Assembly: GCF_003986975.1 (NCBI RefSeq) | Contig: NZ_PIPO01000002.1 | Coordinates: 248,001-312,000 of the forward strand | From: Aliidiomarina soli | GTDB taxonomy: Bacteria > Pseudomonadota > Gammaproteobacteria > Enterobacterales > Alteromonadaceae | DNA: 64,000 nucleotides | Direction: 5' to 3' | Shown: positions 1 through 8,483 of the stretch, piece by piece | Layout of the letters: the number at the start of each line of letters is the position of its first letter | Position numbering within the stretch: the first letter of the stretch is position 1 | Program-made: the position numbers and the translations under genes | The notes under the pieces: model-generated | What the model was told of the DNA's origin: nothing | The model's input: only the letters and a program-made list of their open reading frames with translations | The model's database searches: none

Positions 1-177
1 CATATCAGGTAGCCCGAGATCCAGTAAAATGGCCTCAGGCTGATATCGGGCAGCGAGTTTGATACCAGAGTTGCCACTGTCGGCCTCGACCACTGAGTAA
101 TTCTCGCTTTGCAATGTAATACTGAGGAGCCGACGAATTTTCGCTTCGTCATCAATGACTAAAATTTGCCCGTTCAT
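1..177 (-). CDS. kdpE: KdpE response regulator, N-terminal part only
   Basis: The first 59 codons of a response regulator; the rest lies beyond the left edge. The visible part starts MNGQILVIDDEAKIRRLL, with the acidic pair of a receiver domain, and reaches the LLDLGLPD stretch that carries the phospho-accepting Asp. The start ATG overlaps the kdpD stop in an ATGA arrangement, so the two are translationally coupled. KdpE is the DNA-binding partner of KdpD and normally activates the high-affinity K+ pump kdpFABC. The DNA-binding domain is not visible, so the name rests on the receiver sequence and the coupling to kdpD. Confidence 0.9.
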   Translation of the reverse strand, partial: MNGQILVIDDEAKIRRLLSITLQSENYSVVEADSGNSGIKLAARYQPEAILLDLGLPDM

Positions 178-2855
178 GATATCGCCTTGCTCACTTTCGC
201 TGTGTTGGGCTGGTTCCGTTGATCTAAAGGCAGCCGAATAACAAAACAGGTGCCCTGGTCGCTGATACGTTTGTTGTCGACCAAGACTTCGCCGCCGTGT
301 GCACCAATCATACCCCGACAAATGGCTAAACCCATCCCTGTGTTATTTTTCTTTGAATCCCCGTCAGCAACCACATAGAACATATCAAACACCTTTTCTG
401 CAACCTCGTCCGGGATACCCGGGCCCGAATCTTTGATTTCTATCTCCAGGTATTCATCAGTCCAGAGCTGTTCGATACACACAGGAGCGTCGGGAGGCGA
501 AAAGCGCGCTGCATTTTCGAGAATATTAAAAAGCCCTTGTTCGATCAACGCGCCGTGGACATAAATGGGGGCGTGTTCGCCAGATACGGTGAGTCGCAAT
601 TGAATATCTGGGTAATAACGCTTGAGCCGGCTTGTTGCACTGGCAATGATATCATCCACCTCTACCCAGTCGCGCTCAAGCTTCAGTTCGCCGTAACCCA
701 GCCGCGTCATATCCAATAGGTTTTGAATATAATTTTCAAGCCGCTTACTCTCACTGATAATGCCGTCTATTAGTTCGACCCGGTCACTTTCGCTGATTTG
801 TTGGAAACGAAAGCGCAATAGCTCTGCAGACCCCATCATGGAAGAAAGCGGTGATTTGAGGTCGTGGGACACGGACGACAGCAACGCGGTGCGAAGTTGC
901 TCCACCTCCATGGATATCTTGGTATTTTCCAGCGCATTGGCCAGATGAATACGCTGCAGCGCGGTACCACATTGTTGCTGCATAGACTCAAGCAGTTGTT
1001 GCTGAAACAGGGACAACTGACGATCCGATGCCGGTACCTTGAGAACCGCTACTGCATCCGGCCGAGCGAGTGTTCCTAAGGGCAGCAAAACTTCCTGTAG
1101 TGACGACAGGGTATTTGAAAAGCGTCCTGCAGCACTGCCATTTGCGAACACCCAGTCTATTCCCGCGCGCAGTTTTTCAGAAATAGTGATGCTCCCCTCG
1201 ACACACCTGATCTCCCGGCTATCGTCACGAATAACGACAGCTGCCTCCAGCTCCACCATGTTCTGACATACCTGGTGAAAGGTTTTGTAGACTTCGCCAT
1301 CGGTGGTGACCTTGGTGAGTGTTTCAGCGGAGTCGCGGAGAGTGTCCGAGAAGCGACTCGATTCGTTTAACAACATGAACTGACGGCGTAACCGGGAAGC
1401 AGCCGGACCGCTGATGGAGCCGATCAGGAGCAGGAATACCAGTGTGGCGACATCGTTCTGGTCGTCTACCGCAAACGTATAAAACGGCTCGGTGAGGAAA
1501 AAATTAAACGCGAGGAATGCGAAAAATGCGGTTGCTAGCGCTGGCCTGGAGCCGAATTTTAAACCTGTGGTGACAATCGCAGCAACGTAAATTAAAGCCA
1601 GATTTCCGGTACCGACAAAAGGTAGCAATGCGATTGCCACGACGGTGGCCAGTATAGTTAACAGTGCCCCCACAAGGTAGCCTGGCTTTTGGCCGAGAAT
1701 AGGTGCCTGCCTGGGTTTTCGTCGGGTGCGTACCGACGCTTGCGGTGGATGATAAATTGAAACTTCAATGTTTAAACTTGACTCAATTAACCTGCGGTAC
1801 AAAGGCTTCGACCAGAGGTTAAACCGCCAGCGGCGCCGAGCGCCTACGAGCACCGTACTAATGCGCTGTTCTTCTAAAAACTTTACCGCTGCGTCATAGC
1901 TGGTGGCACCTTTTAAGGTGATAGTTTTTGCACCCAGCTCCCCGGCAAGCTCAAGATCTCGCCGCAATTGCATGCGCTGCGAGGTGCTTTGCGGTCTGCC
2001 GGTATCAATCCAAACCACATACCAGGGCATATGGCGACGGTCAGCGATTTGGCGGCCAAGGCGTACTAAATAGTCATGCGCCGAGTTAGCGCTAATCAGT
2101 ACAGCCAGTTTGTCCTGGATGGTGTAAGACGGTGTCTTATCTTTTAAAATAAGTTCGTCTGATAAGTTCGTATCGACCCGCACCAGGACTTCCCGAATCG
2201 CCATTTCCCGCAGCGCGATAAGGTTTTCGAGGGAGAAAAATTGCTCCAGAGCCGAACGAGCGTATTCAGGCAGATAAACCTTACCCTCCTGCAGACGTTG
2301 CACTAACCCCTCAGGAGGCAGATCTATCAGAATGATGTCGTAGGCCAGATCAAAAATATAGTCAGGCACCAGTTCAGTGACGCGCACGCCCGTTACCTGC
2401 CGGACGACATCATTGAGACTGGCCATATGTTGAATATTGATCGTGGTGTAGACGTCAATGCCTGCTGCCAGTAACTCTTCTACGTCCTGGTATCTGAACT
2501 TGTTGCGGCTATTGGGTATATTGGAGTGCGCAAGCTCGTCGACGATAATCAACTCAGGTTTTCGTTGCAGTGCCGCGTCGATATCAAATTCTGTCAGTGC
2601 TGTACCCTGATACTCAATTTGTCGCAGAGGCAGGCGTTCCACACCTTCAAGCATGGCCTGGGTTTCTTTGCGTCCATGGGTTTCAACCACGCCCAGTGTC
2701 ACCGAGATACCCTGGTTCAGCCGCTCCTTCGCTGCGCTTAACATGGCGTAGGTTTTTCCTACACCAGGTGCTGCGCCGAGAAATATGGTGAGCTTGCCTG
2801 ATTCGGACGATTTTAGTTTGCGTAACAAACTTTCGGCTTTCGACTGGGCGCGCAT
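174..2855 (-). CDS. kdpD: KdpD osmosensitive K+ sensor histidine kinase
   Basis: Membrane sensor kinase for K+ limitation, partner of KdpE. From the chosen start (893 aa, close to the E. coli length) the order is: KdpD domain with Walker A GAAPGVGKT near residue 27, a Usp-like domain (about 250-370), four hydrophobic segments of a DUF4118 region (about 394-485), a GAF-like region, HisKA with SSVSHDLKSPL (His about 664) and a HATPase domain with GPGIPDEV and GMGLAICRG. I chose ATG 2855 over the upstream ATG at 2945 because a GGAG lies 9 nt before it and because it removes a 30-residue tail unlike the family. Directly upstream, and divergent, is ktrAB, not kdpFABC. Confidence 0.95.
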   Translation of the reverse strand: MRAQSKAESLLRKLKSSESGKLTIFLGAAPGVGKTYAMLSAAKERLNQGISVTLGVVETHGRKETQAMLEGVERLPLRQIEYQGTALTEFDIDAALQRKPELIIVDELAHSNIPNSRNKFRYQDVEELLAAGIDVYTTINIQHMASLNDVVRQVTGVRVTELVPDYIFDLAYDIILIDLPPEGLVQRLQEGKVYLPEYARSALEQFFSLENLIALREMAIREVLVRVDTNLSDELILKDKTPSYTIQDKLAVLISANSAHDYLVRLGRQIADRRHMPWYVVWIDTGRPQSTSQRMQLRRDLELAGELGAKTITLKGATSYDAAVKFLEEQRISTVLVGARRRWRFNLWSKPLYRRLIESSLNIEVSIYHPPQASVRTRRKPRQAPILGQKPGYLVGALLTILATVVAIALLPFVGTGNLALIYVAAIVTTGLKFGSRPALATAFFAFLAFNFFLTEPFYTFAVDDQNDVATLVFLLLIGSISGPAASRLRRQFMLLNESSRFSDTLRDSAETLTKVTTDGEVYKTFHQVCQNMVELEAAVVIRDDSREIRCVEGSITISEKLRAGIDWVFANGSAAGRFSNTLSSLQEVLLPLGTLARPDAVAVLKVPASDRQLSLFQQQLLESMQQQCGTALQRIHLANALENTKISMEVEQLRTALLSSVSHDLKSPLSSMMGSAELLRFRFQQISESDRVELIDGIISESKRLENYIQNLLDMTRLGYGELKLERDWVEVDDIIASATSRLKRYYPDIQLRLTVSGEHAPIYVHGALIEQGLFNILENAARFSPPDAPVCIEQLWTDEYLEIEIKDSGPGIPDEVAEKVFDMFYVVADGDSKKNNTGMGLAICRGMIGAHGGEVLVDNKRISDQGTCFVIRLPLDQRNQPNTAKVSKAIS

Positions 2856-3037
2856 ATTCAGAAACTCCGGGATACGTTCAATACGGAATACCGCAAAGGT
2901 AAAGCTTAACTGAGTGTTCAGCGTAAGCGTTATTGAAATACACAAATATATGTCTATTGCGCATAAATTTTACGGATTCTTTATAGCCTGATCAGTCAGT
3001 TGCCAATAGTATTAAAAAAAATTGAGGTAGCTTTGAT

Positions 3038-3691
3038 ATGGCATATTTTGCAGTAATAGGACTAGGCCGCTTCGGCACAACAACGTCACGAGAGTTGATG
3101 CACTTGGGGAACGAGGTTCTCGGTATTGATACAGATCCACGCGCAATCGAGCCGTTGGCTGACCGTTTAACCCATACCGTGATTGCAGATGCGACCGATG
3201 AACGAGCATTAAAAGAGCTTAACTTGCAGAGTTGTGATGGTATCGTCGTCGCTATTGGTGAAGACCTAAGAGCCAGTTTGTTATGTACGCTTAACTTAAT
3301 CAACATGGGCATTACGTCAGTCTGGGTGAAAGCGGGAGACTCGTCCCATCACGCGATTTTGTCGAAGCTTGGGGTCAAGAACATTGTTCACCCGGAAGAA
3401 GAAATGGGTATTCGGGTCGCACAATCGCTCAACTACCCTATGGTGAATAGCTATATTGGGCTTGGTCACTACACGTTTTTGGTCGATGTTCACTTCACCG
3501 GGGCGGTCACCAACAAGACCTTAGCGTCGATTACTAAGCGGGCTAAGGATGAAGTACGGGTCGTGTTGATTAAGCGCGATTCTCACATTGAATACTCACC
3601 GGCGCCAGATTTCGTCCTGGAATATGGTGATCACATGGTGCTAGTAGGCACCCGTGAGGCCTTGACCAAGTTGAGTCCGGTGCTTAAATGA
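3038..3691 (+). CDS. ktrA: KtrA-type K+ channel gating subunit (RCK protein)
   Basis: Cytoplasmic regulatory ring subunit of a Ktr potassium transporter. It has an N-terminal RCK_N Rossmann domain with GLGRFG at residues 8-13 and an acidic residue ending strand 2 (GIDTD), followed by an RCK_C domain (about 135-217). At 217 aa it has the single-RCK length of KtrA, not the double-length TrkA. A GAGGT lies 9 nt before the ATG. Its stop overlaps the ktrB start (ATGA), so subunit and channel are co-translated. The divergent neighbour is kdpD; the 180-bp gap between them probably holds both promoters. Confidence 0.93.
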   Translation: MAYFAVIGLGRFGTTTSRELMHLGNEVLGIDTDPRAIEPLADRLTHTVIADATDERALKELNLQSCDGIVVAIGEDLRASLLCTLNLINMGITSVWVKAGDSSHHAILSKLGVKNIVHPEEEMGIRVAQSLNYPMVNSYIGLGHYTFLVDVHFTGAVTNKTLASITKRAKDEVRVVLIKRDSHIEYSPAPDFVLEYGDHMVLVGTREALTKLSPVLK

Positions 3692-5046
3692 ACTCACGCC
3701 CGATAGCACTGCATTCTAAAGTTCATTTTAAGAGTCAAAAAGTGCGCATGAGCCCGCCGGCCGTGCTGGCTTGTGGCTTTTTGGGTCTAATTGTTCTGGG
3801 TGCCTTGTTGCTGAAGCTTCCTTTTGCCACTACTGATAGCATTACTGTGCAGGAGGCGCTTTTCACTGCTACGTCCGCGGTAACAGTAACAGGTCTGGTG
3901 GTAGTCGATACGGGCACCGACTTTACGCGTTTTGGCCAGACCGTGATTGCGCTTTTAATTCAGGCAGGTGGTTTAGGCCTGATGACGTTTGCGGTCGTCG
4001 CACTGTTGGCAATTGGCGGAAAGATTGGTTTTCGCCAGCAAATTATCGCGACCACGGCCTTTAATCAGACCTCGTGGGCGAGTGTGGCGCAAACTGCGAA
4101 AGCAGTTTTGCTGTTCGCCTTGGTGGTAGAAGCTATCGGCTTTGTGATTCTCTTTGCCAGGTGGTGGCCTGATATGGCTCTGCCTGACGCTGCCTTTGAA
4201 GCATTTTTTTACACTATATCAGCTTTCAATAACGCTGGATTTGCGTTGGCCGCGGATAGCCTGTCCGGATTTGTTGGGGATGCAACCATCAACCTCACCA
4301 TCACCTTACTTTTTATAGCAGGAGGGTTGGGCTTTGGGGTGTGGATGGAGCTCTGGCAAACACGTTCATGGCGCAGGCTAAGTATCTATAGCCAGGTGTT
4401 GATTGCGAGTATTGTTATTATCAACGTGGTCGCTATGGTTTTAATTTTGCTTCTGGAGGCCAACAACCAGGCTACCCTGGCAGGCCTTACCATGAGTGAA
4501 CAGATCTGGGCAGCTTGGTTTCAGGCAACCACCCCGCGCACCGCCGGCTTTAACACCATAGATATTGCCAGCCTGGAAGACAGCACTACGACCTTGATGC
4601 TGCTCCTGATGTTTATCGGCGGCGGGTCGCTGAGTACCGCCAGCGGCATAAAAGTAATGACTTTTGTGGTGCTGGTGATGGCAACCTATGCGTACCTGCG
4701 TCAGCGTGATGAAGTGGTCATCAACTGGCGCTCAATTCCACGTCATACGGTGCGTAAAGCATTGGCCGTAGCCCTTATATCCGCGTTCACGATTTGGCTC
4801 AGCATTTTTTTACTCACCGTTACTCATAAAGCGCCTTTTTTAGATATCGTATTTGAAGCCGTGTCGGCATTTTCGACAGTTGGCTTGTCCCGCGGCATGA
4901 CCGGCGAGCTTTCCCTGGCTGGCCAATGGATCATCATGCTACTGATGTTTGTGGGGCGATTAGGGCCGCTTACCATGGCGTACTTTCTCGCCAGACCTAA
5001 GCCTAAGCATCTGAAGTACCCAGAGGCTAAGTTTCCTATCGGGTAG
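3688..5046 (+). CDS. ktrB: KtrB-type K+ channel/transporter subunit
   Basis: Inner-membrane K+ translocating subunit of the TrkH/KtrB superfamily, 452 aa. The four pore loops with their selectivity-filter glycines can be read in order: TVTGLVV, FNNAGFAL, TPRTAGFNTI and FSTVGLSRG. The remaining sequence forms the hydrophobic helices of four M1-P-M2 repeats. It overlaps ktrA by 4 nt. With KtrA it should form a (usually Na+-dependent) K+ uptake system. The short hairpin after the stop at 5101-5118 probably ends the operon. Confidence 0.95.
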   Translation: MNSRPIALHSKVHFKSQKVRMSPPAVLACGFLGLIVLGALLLKLPFATTDSITVQEALFTATSAVTVTGLVVVDTGTDFTRFGQTVIALLIQAGGLGLMTFAVVALLAIGGKIGFRQQIIATTAFNQTSWASVAQTAKAVLLFALVVEAIGFVILFARWWPDMALPDAAFEAFFYTISAFNNAGFALAADSLSGFVGDATINLTITLLFIAGGLGFGVWMELWQTRSWRRLSIYSQVLIASIVIINVVAMVLILLLEANNQATLAGLTMSEQIWAAWFQATTPRTAGFNTIDIASLEDSTTTLMLLLMFIGGGSLSTASGIKVMTFVVLVMATYAYLRQRDEVVINWRSIPRHTVRKALAVALISAFTIWLSIFLLTVTHKAPFLDIVFEAVSAFSTVGLSRGMTGELSLAGQWIIMLLMFVGRLGPLTMAYFLARPKPKHLKYPEAKFPIG

Positions 5047-5100
5047 TGTATACCTGTAAACCAATACGCTACCGTTAAGTAGGATCTACTAATCAGCATC

Positions 5101-5118
5101 CCAGACTTGAGAGTCTGG
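5101..5118. terminator. hairpin between convergent ktrB and MDR gene
   Basis: CCAGACT and AGTCTGG form a perfect 7-bp stem around a 4-nt loop in the short gap between two convergent genes. There is no long T run, so it may be a weak or Rho-assisted bidirectional terminator. Confidence 0.5.
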
Positions 5119-5121
5119 CGG

Positions 5122-6135
5122 TTAATGTGCCACATCAATAACTATCTTCCCGACATGCTTCCCGCTGGCAAGATGCTGATACGCATCATGGTATTTCGCG
5201 AACGGAAAAACCTTATCAATGACCGGTTTCATTTCATGCTGAGCCATGGCTGCGAGCAACGCTTCGAAATTAATCCGCGGGCCAATGGCCGTGCCGGCAA
5301 CCCGCAGAGAGCGTGCCAGTACGTCGATAGGTGGCAAGCCTCCTCCGATGCCGCTGGTAAACCCGACTTGCGCAATTTCTCCGCCAATTCGGCACGATGC
5401 CGCAGATTTGACGATGGTTTTCTCTCCCGCGATATCGATCACCTTGTCGACTCCCTTGCCATTGGTCAACTTAAGAATTTCGCGTTCCCAGTCTGGGGAG
5501 GTGCTGTAGTTGACCATCGATTCTGCGCCCAGCGCTTTTAGCTTTTCAGCTTTTTCCTCGGTAGAGGTGATTGCGAGGACACGAGCGCCAAACATCTGTG
5601 CTACCTGAAGAGAAAATAACGCGACACCGCCCGTCCCCTGAACCAATACCGTTTGCCCGGGTTGAAGGGGCGACGATAAATTCAGAGCGGTCCAGGCCGT
5701 AACCGCTGCGCAAGGCAAAGACGCCGCTTCTATGTAAGACAGGTAATCGGGCAAGTGCACAATAGCGTTTTCATGCACAACAATATACTCACCCAACCAG
5801 CCGTCTGCTGATATTCCATAGCTGTTCAAATGGTATTCCGCCAGCATAGGCCCGCCAATCCAGAATGGGTTGCAGCTTGCCGAAACACGGTCGCCGACTT
5901 TAGTTCGGCTTACACGATTACCAACCGCAACCACTTCTCCCGCTCCATCAGACAAAGGGACACCGTTTTCCTGGGTGGGGCCGCCATATTGGCCATCCAA
6001 TATCACCTGATCACGAAAGTTCAGGGAGGCGGCGTGGACTCGAATCAGCACTTCATGATTTCCTGGTGAAGGTGTCGATTCGTCGTGTAGCTCCAGTTCT
6101 GGTTTGTCGCCATTGGTCCATCTTACAGCTTTCAT
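5122..6135 (-). CDS. MDR-family NAD(P)-dependent alcohol dehydrogenase/quinone reductase
   Basis: Medium-chain dehydrogenase/reductase of 337 aa. The N-terminal GroES-like domain runs to about residue 120, and the Rossmann domain carries VQGTGGVALFSLQVA. The cysteine cluster of the structural zinc is absent, which suggests a quinone-oxidoreductase-like member and not a classic Zn alcohol dehydrogenase, although the N-terminal VPLSDGAGEVVAVGN stretch is typical of the wider family. It appears to be monocistronic and converges on ktrB. Substrate unknown; reduction of an activated C=C or a quinone is the family-level inference. Confidence 0.85.
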   Translation of the reverse strand: MKAVRWTNGDKPELELHDESTPSPGNHEVLIRVHAASLNFRDQVILDGQYGGPTQENGVPLSDGAGEVVAVGNRVSRTKVGDRVSASCNPFWIGGPMLAEYHLNSYGISADGWLGEYIVVHENAIVHLPDYLSYIEAASLPCAAVTAWTALNLSSPLQPGQTVLVQGTGGVALFSLQVAQMFGARVLAITSTEEKAEKLKALGAESMVNYSTSPDWEREILKLTNGKGVDKVIDIAGEKTIVKSAASCRIGGEIAQVGFTSGIGGGLPPIDVLARSLRVAGTAIGPRINFEALLAAMAQHEMKPVIDKVFPFAKYHDAYQHLASGKHVGKIVIDVAH

Positions 6136-6247
6136 TTTTCGTCTCCTCTAGTGGAATAAGTCGGGTAGTGGGTTAATGAGCTATGCCTATACACGGCAGC
6201 CTTTGGCGCCTGAGTGCCAGGATTACCTGAAATCCCGATATGCCAGG

Positions 6248-6994
6248 TCAGTCAGGCCAGTTCAAGGAGCGATTGAGGGCGACGATGTCAGAGTGGGTCG
6301 GGTTCTCCCCAAGGGTTCCAAATTGTTCGGGCAACTGAGCGCGCTTGCGGGGTGCTTCGTTTTCCACCGCAGCGGGTAGAGCTCTGCGCATTGTCTCGGC
6401 ACCCCAGTCGCAACAGTAGGCCGGCGTTGATGGCTGTTGTCGCCATGAATCGTCCAAACTACCGCCGTCCACCGGATCAAAGCCTGTCTCGTTGACAAGT
6501 CCCATGACAATACGTTTTTGCTCAACATCCTCTCCGGCCACGGCAACCGCAAGTCGGTCTTCCGCCCCTTGGGGGCGGCTGAGCTCGGCTAGGGAATAGG
6601 CAAGAATGTTATTGAAGGCTTTGATCACGGGGAGACCAAGCTGTTGCGAGACCCATATGCTCTCTACCTGGCCCGCATCAATTTCAGGAATGCGTGGATC
6701 TCCCAACTCTGGGTAGTAGTTGCTTGTGCTAACGATGGGAACCGTTCCTGGGGTGCTTTCGAAGAGCGATTTAGGGAGTCTGGCAATGGCAGCGAGCGGG
6801 ATCGCAAGGATAATTAGCTCTGCGCCATCGACCGCACCACGAATGTCGACAGCTTCAGCGCCGATTTCGTCCGCGAATGGCCGAACGCCCTCGAGGCCCC
6901 TGGAGTTTGCGACGCGAACCTGATGCCCCGCAGCAATTAATTTGCGGGCAAGTGTGCCGCCGATATTACCTGTACCTATTACGCCGATTTTCAT
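6248..6994 (-). CDS. NADP-binding F420-reductase/ProC-like oxidoreductase
   Basis: NAD(P)-binding protein of 248 aa that opens with the Rossmann fingerprint MKIGVIGTGNIGGTLARKL, followed by HQVRVANSRG, the pattern of the NADPH-dependent F420 reductase-like family (COG2085). The longer reading to 7087 adds a hydrophobic stretch that would overlap the promoter of the divergent regulator, so ATG 6994 is preferred. It sits head-to-head with an HxlR regulator, which probably controls it. Family members of this kind in proteobacteria use NADPH, but the substrate cannot be read from sequence. Confidence 0.85.
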   Translation of the reverse strand: MKIGVIGTGNIGGTLARKLIAAGHQVRVANSRGLEGVRPFADEIGAEAVDIRGAVDGAELIILAIPLAAIARLPKSLFESTPGTVPIVSTSNYYPELGDPRIPEIDAGQVESIWVSQQLGLPVIKAFNNILAYSLAELSRPQGAEDRLAVAVAGEDVEQKRIVMGLVNETGFDPVDGGSLDDSWRQQPSTPAYCCDWGAETMRRALPAAVENEAPRKRAQLPEQFGTLGENPTHSDIVALNRSLNWPD

Positions 6995-7096
6995 GTCCGT
7001 ACCTGGTTTGCGAAGTTTCTTTTCAGGTACAATAGGGGCGGACACACATAAGAGCAAGAACCCACAAAAAAGTGCAGTACCCACCAAGAGGTAAGT

Positions 7097-7459
7097 ATGA
7101 CTGATCGAGATTGGCGTTGCGAAGACCCTGAACAGCAGCTTGTCTGGGCTTCCGCGACAAGCGAAGCGCTACGAGTGCTTGAGGGCAAGTGGAAAATTGT
7201 CATTATTATTCAGCTCTTTGCTGCCAAATCGCCTTTGCGTTTTTCTGAACTGGAACGACGTATCGAGGGTGTTAACCAGAAGATGCTAATCCAGCAGCTC
7301 CGACAGTTGGAAAAGGACGGCATTGTCACACGAACGATTTATCCGCAAGTGCCGCCAAAGGTGGAGTACGCGTTGACCGAAATGGGGATAGCCCTTGGCC
7401 CCTCTGTGGAGGCCTTGATTGACTGGGCCTTTATGCGACGTGAAACCCTTGGAAATTGA
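7097..7459 (+). CDS. HxlR-family transcriptional regulator
   Basis: Winged-helix regulator of 120 aa with the HxlR (DUF24) core: VLEGKWKIVIIIQL, LRFSELERRIEGVNQKML and the wing VEYALTEMG. AGAGGT precedes the ATG at normal spacing. A cysteine at residue 8 sits where DUF24 redox sensors such as YodB and HypR have their reactive thiol; sensing of quinones or aldehydes is an inference from that position. Divergent from the NADP-binding oxidoreductase gene, its likely target. Confidence 0.9.
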   Translation: MTDRDWRCEDPEQQLVWASATSEALRVLEGKWKIVIIIQLFAAKSPLRFSELERRIEGVNQKMLIQQLRQLEKDGIVTRTIYPQVPPKVEYALTEMGIALGPSVEALIDWAFMRRETLGN

Positions 7460-7490
7460 GATACGATCAGTTTTTATTCGAATCCGAGAG

Positions 7491-7943
7491 TTAAGCACTC
7501 TCGTTTTTAATACTCGAATGTATGAAATACAAAGCAACGCCCAGGCACAGCACAGCGCCAACTCGTGAAAGCGATAGTGTCACTTCTGAGTTACCAAACC
7601 AGCCAAGGGTGTCAATCAGAATGCTCATTGCGAGTTGACCGAAAATAACCGCCACTGTCGCGACGGCGGTGCCAATTTTCTGTACGGCCATCACCATGAT
7701 GACAATGTAGGGAACGCCGCATAAGGCACCGAGTAATTGCCATTTCGGCACATCTGCCAGTGTCGTTGCGTAAGTCGGTTCAAAGTAAAATATGAGCAAC
7801 CCGGTAATAATGGCACCCAGGAGGAAGGTCAAAAAGGCACTTCTGAAGACGCCGACTTTACTGCCTAACTCGCCGTTTACGGCGGCCTGAATACTAAGTG
7901 CTGCACCGCCAGCAATGGCGATAATAATCATTATTAAAGTCAT
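7491..7943 (-). CDS. DMT superfamily half-size transporter (DUF606/YdcZ-like), subunit B
   Basis: Small integral membrane protein of 150 aa with about five hydrophobic segments, belonging to the DUF606/YdcZ branch of the drug/metabolite transporter superfamily. The conserved N-terminus (GGAALSIQAAVNGELGSKVG) and the VPYIVIMVMAVQKIGTAVATV segment are typical. The next gene upstream encodes a paralogue of equal size with an intergenic gap of 9 nt, so the two probably form a heterodimeric exporter. A LysR gene is divergent from the pair. Confidence 0.85.
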   Translation of the reverse strand: MTLIMIIIAIAGGAALSIQAAVNGELGSKVGVFRSAFLTFLLGAIITGLLIFYFEPTYATTLADVPKWQLLGALCGVPYIVIMVMAVQKIGTAVATVAVIFGQLAMSILIDTLGWFGNSEVTLSLSRVGAVLCLGVALYFIHSSIKNESA

Positions 7944-7952
7944 AAAAGTTCC

Positions 7953-8387
7953 TTAATCGAGAGCCATGAGAGCGAGAGCGGCAATAATGAAACACAAAGC
8001 GGCGATGCGTCTGCGGTCGACTTTGCGTGGCGGTGTACCGAACAGACCATAGTGGTCGATAATAAAGCTCTTGGTAATTTGCCCGACTAGAATCCCAATC
8101 ATAGTCATGGCAATGCCAATCACCGGAACGGTTACGGTCAGTGCGACGACATAGACGGGTCCTAGCAAGCCACCTGAAAGCGTCCACGCGGGCTGGGACG
8201 AGAACGAAGGACTATTTCGGGGACTGAAAAACAGCATGAGGAGGAAGGTCAGCGCGGCACCAACTCCGAAAATACTGAATGTGGCCCAGAGCTTTCCGAC
8301 CTGTTCTCCAAGCGGCCCCAATAGACCGGCTTCGACTGAGAGTCCCATTCCGGCCAGTACGGTCAATAAAACCATGATAATTTGCAT
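7953..8387 (-). CDS. DMT superfamily half-size transporter (DUF606/YdcZ-like), subunit A
   Basis: Paralogue of the downstream gene, 144 aa with about five membrane segments. It shares the same N-terminal pattern (GMGLSVEAGLLGPLGEQVG) and the second-half GPVYVVALTVTVPVIGIAMT segment. A GGAG lies 7-8 nt before the ATG. First gene of a two-gene operon whose promoter faces the LysR gene at 8484. Substrate unknown. Confidence 0.85.
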   Translation of the reverse strand: MQIIMVLLTVLAGMGLSVEAGLLGPLGEQVGKLWATFSIFGVGAALTFLLMLFFSPRNSPSFSSQPAWTLSGGLLGPVYVVALTVTVPVIGIAMTMIGILVGQITKSFIIDHYGLFGTPPRKVDRRRIAALCFIIAALALMALD

Positions 8388-8483
8388 ACGCTACTCCTTA
8401 CTTTTCAAGAGCAGCAGCCTACCCTAGACTCATCAACTGAAAAATGGGAAGGTGCACTAAACACCTTTGCGAATATTGCACAA

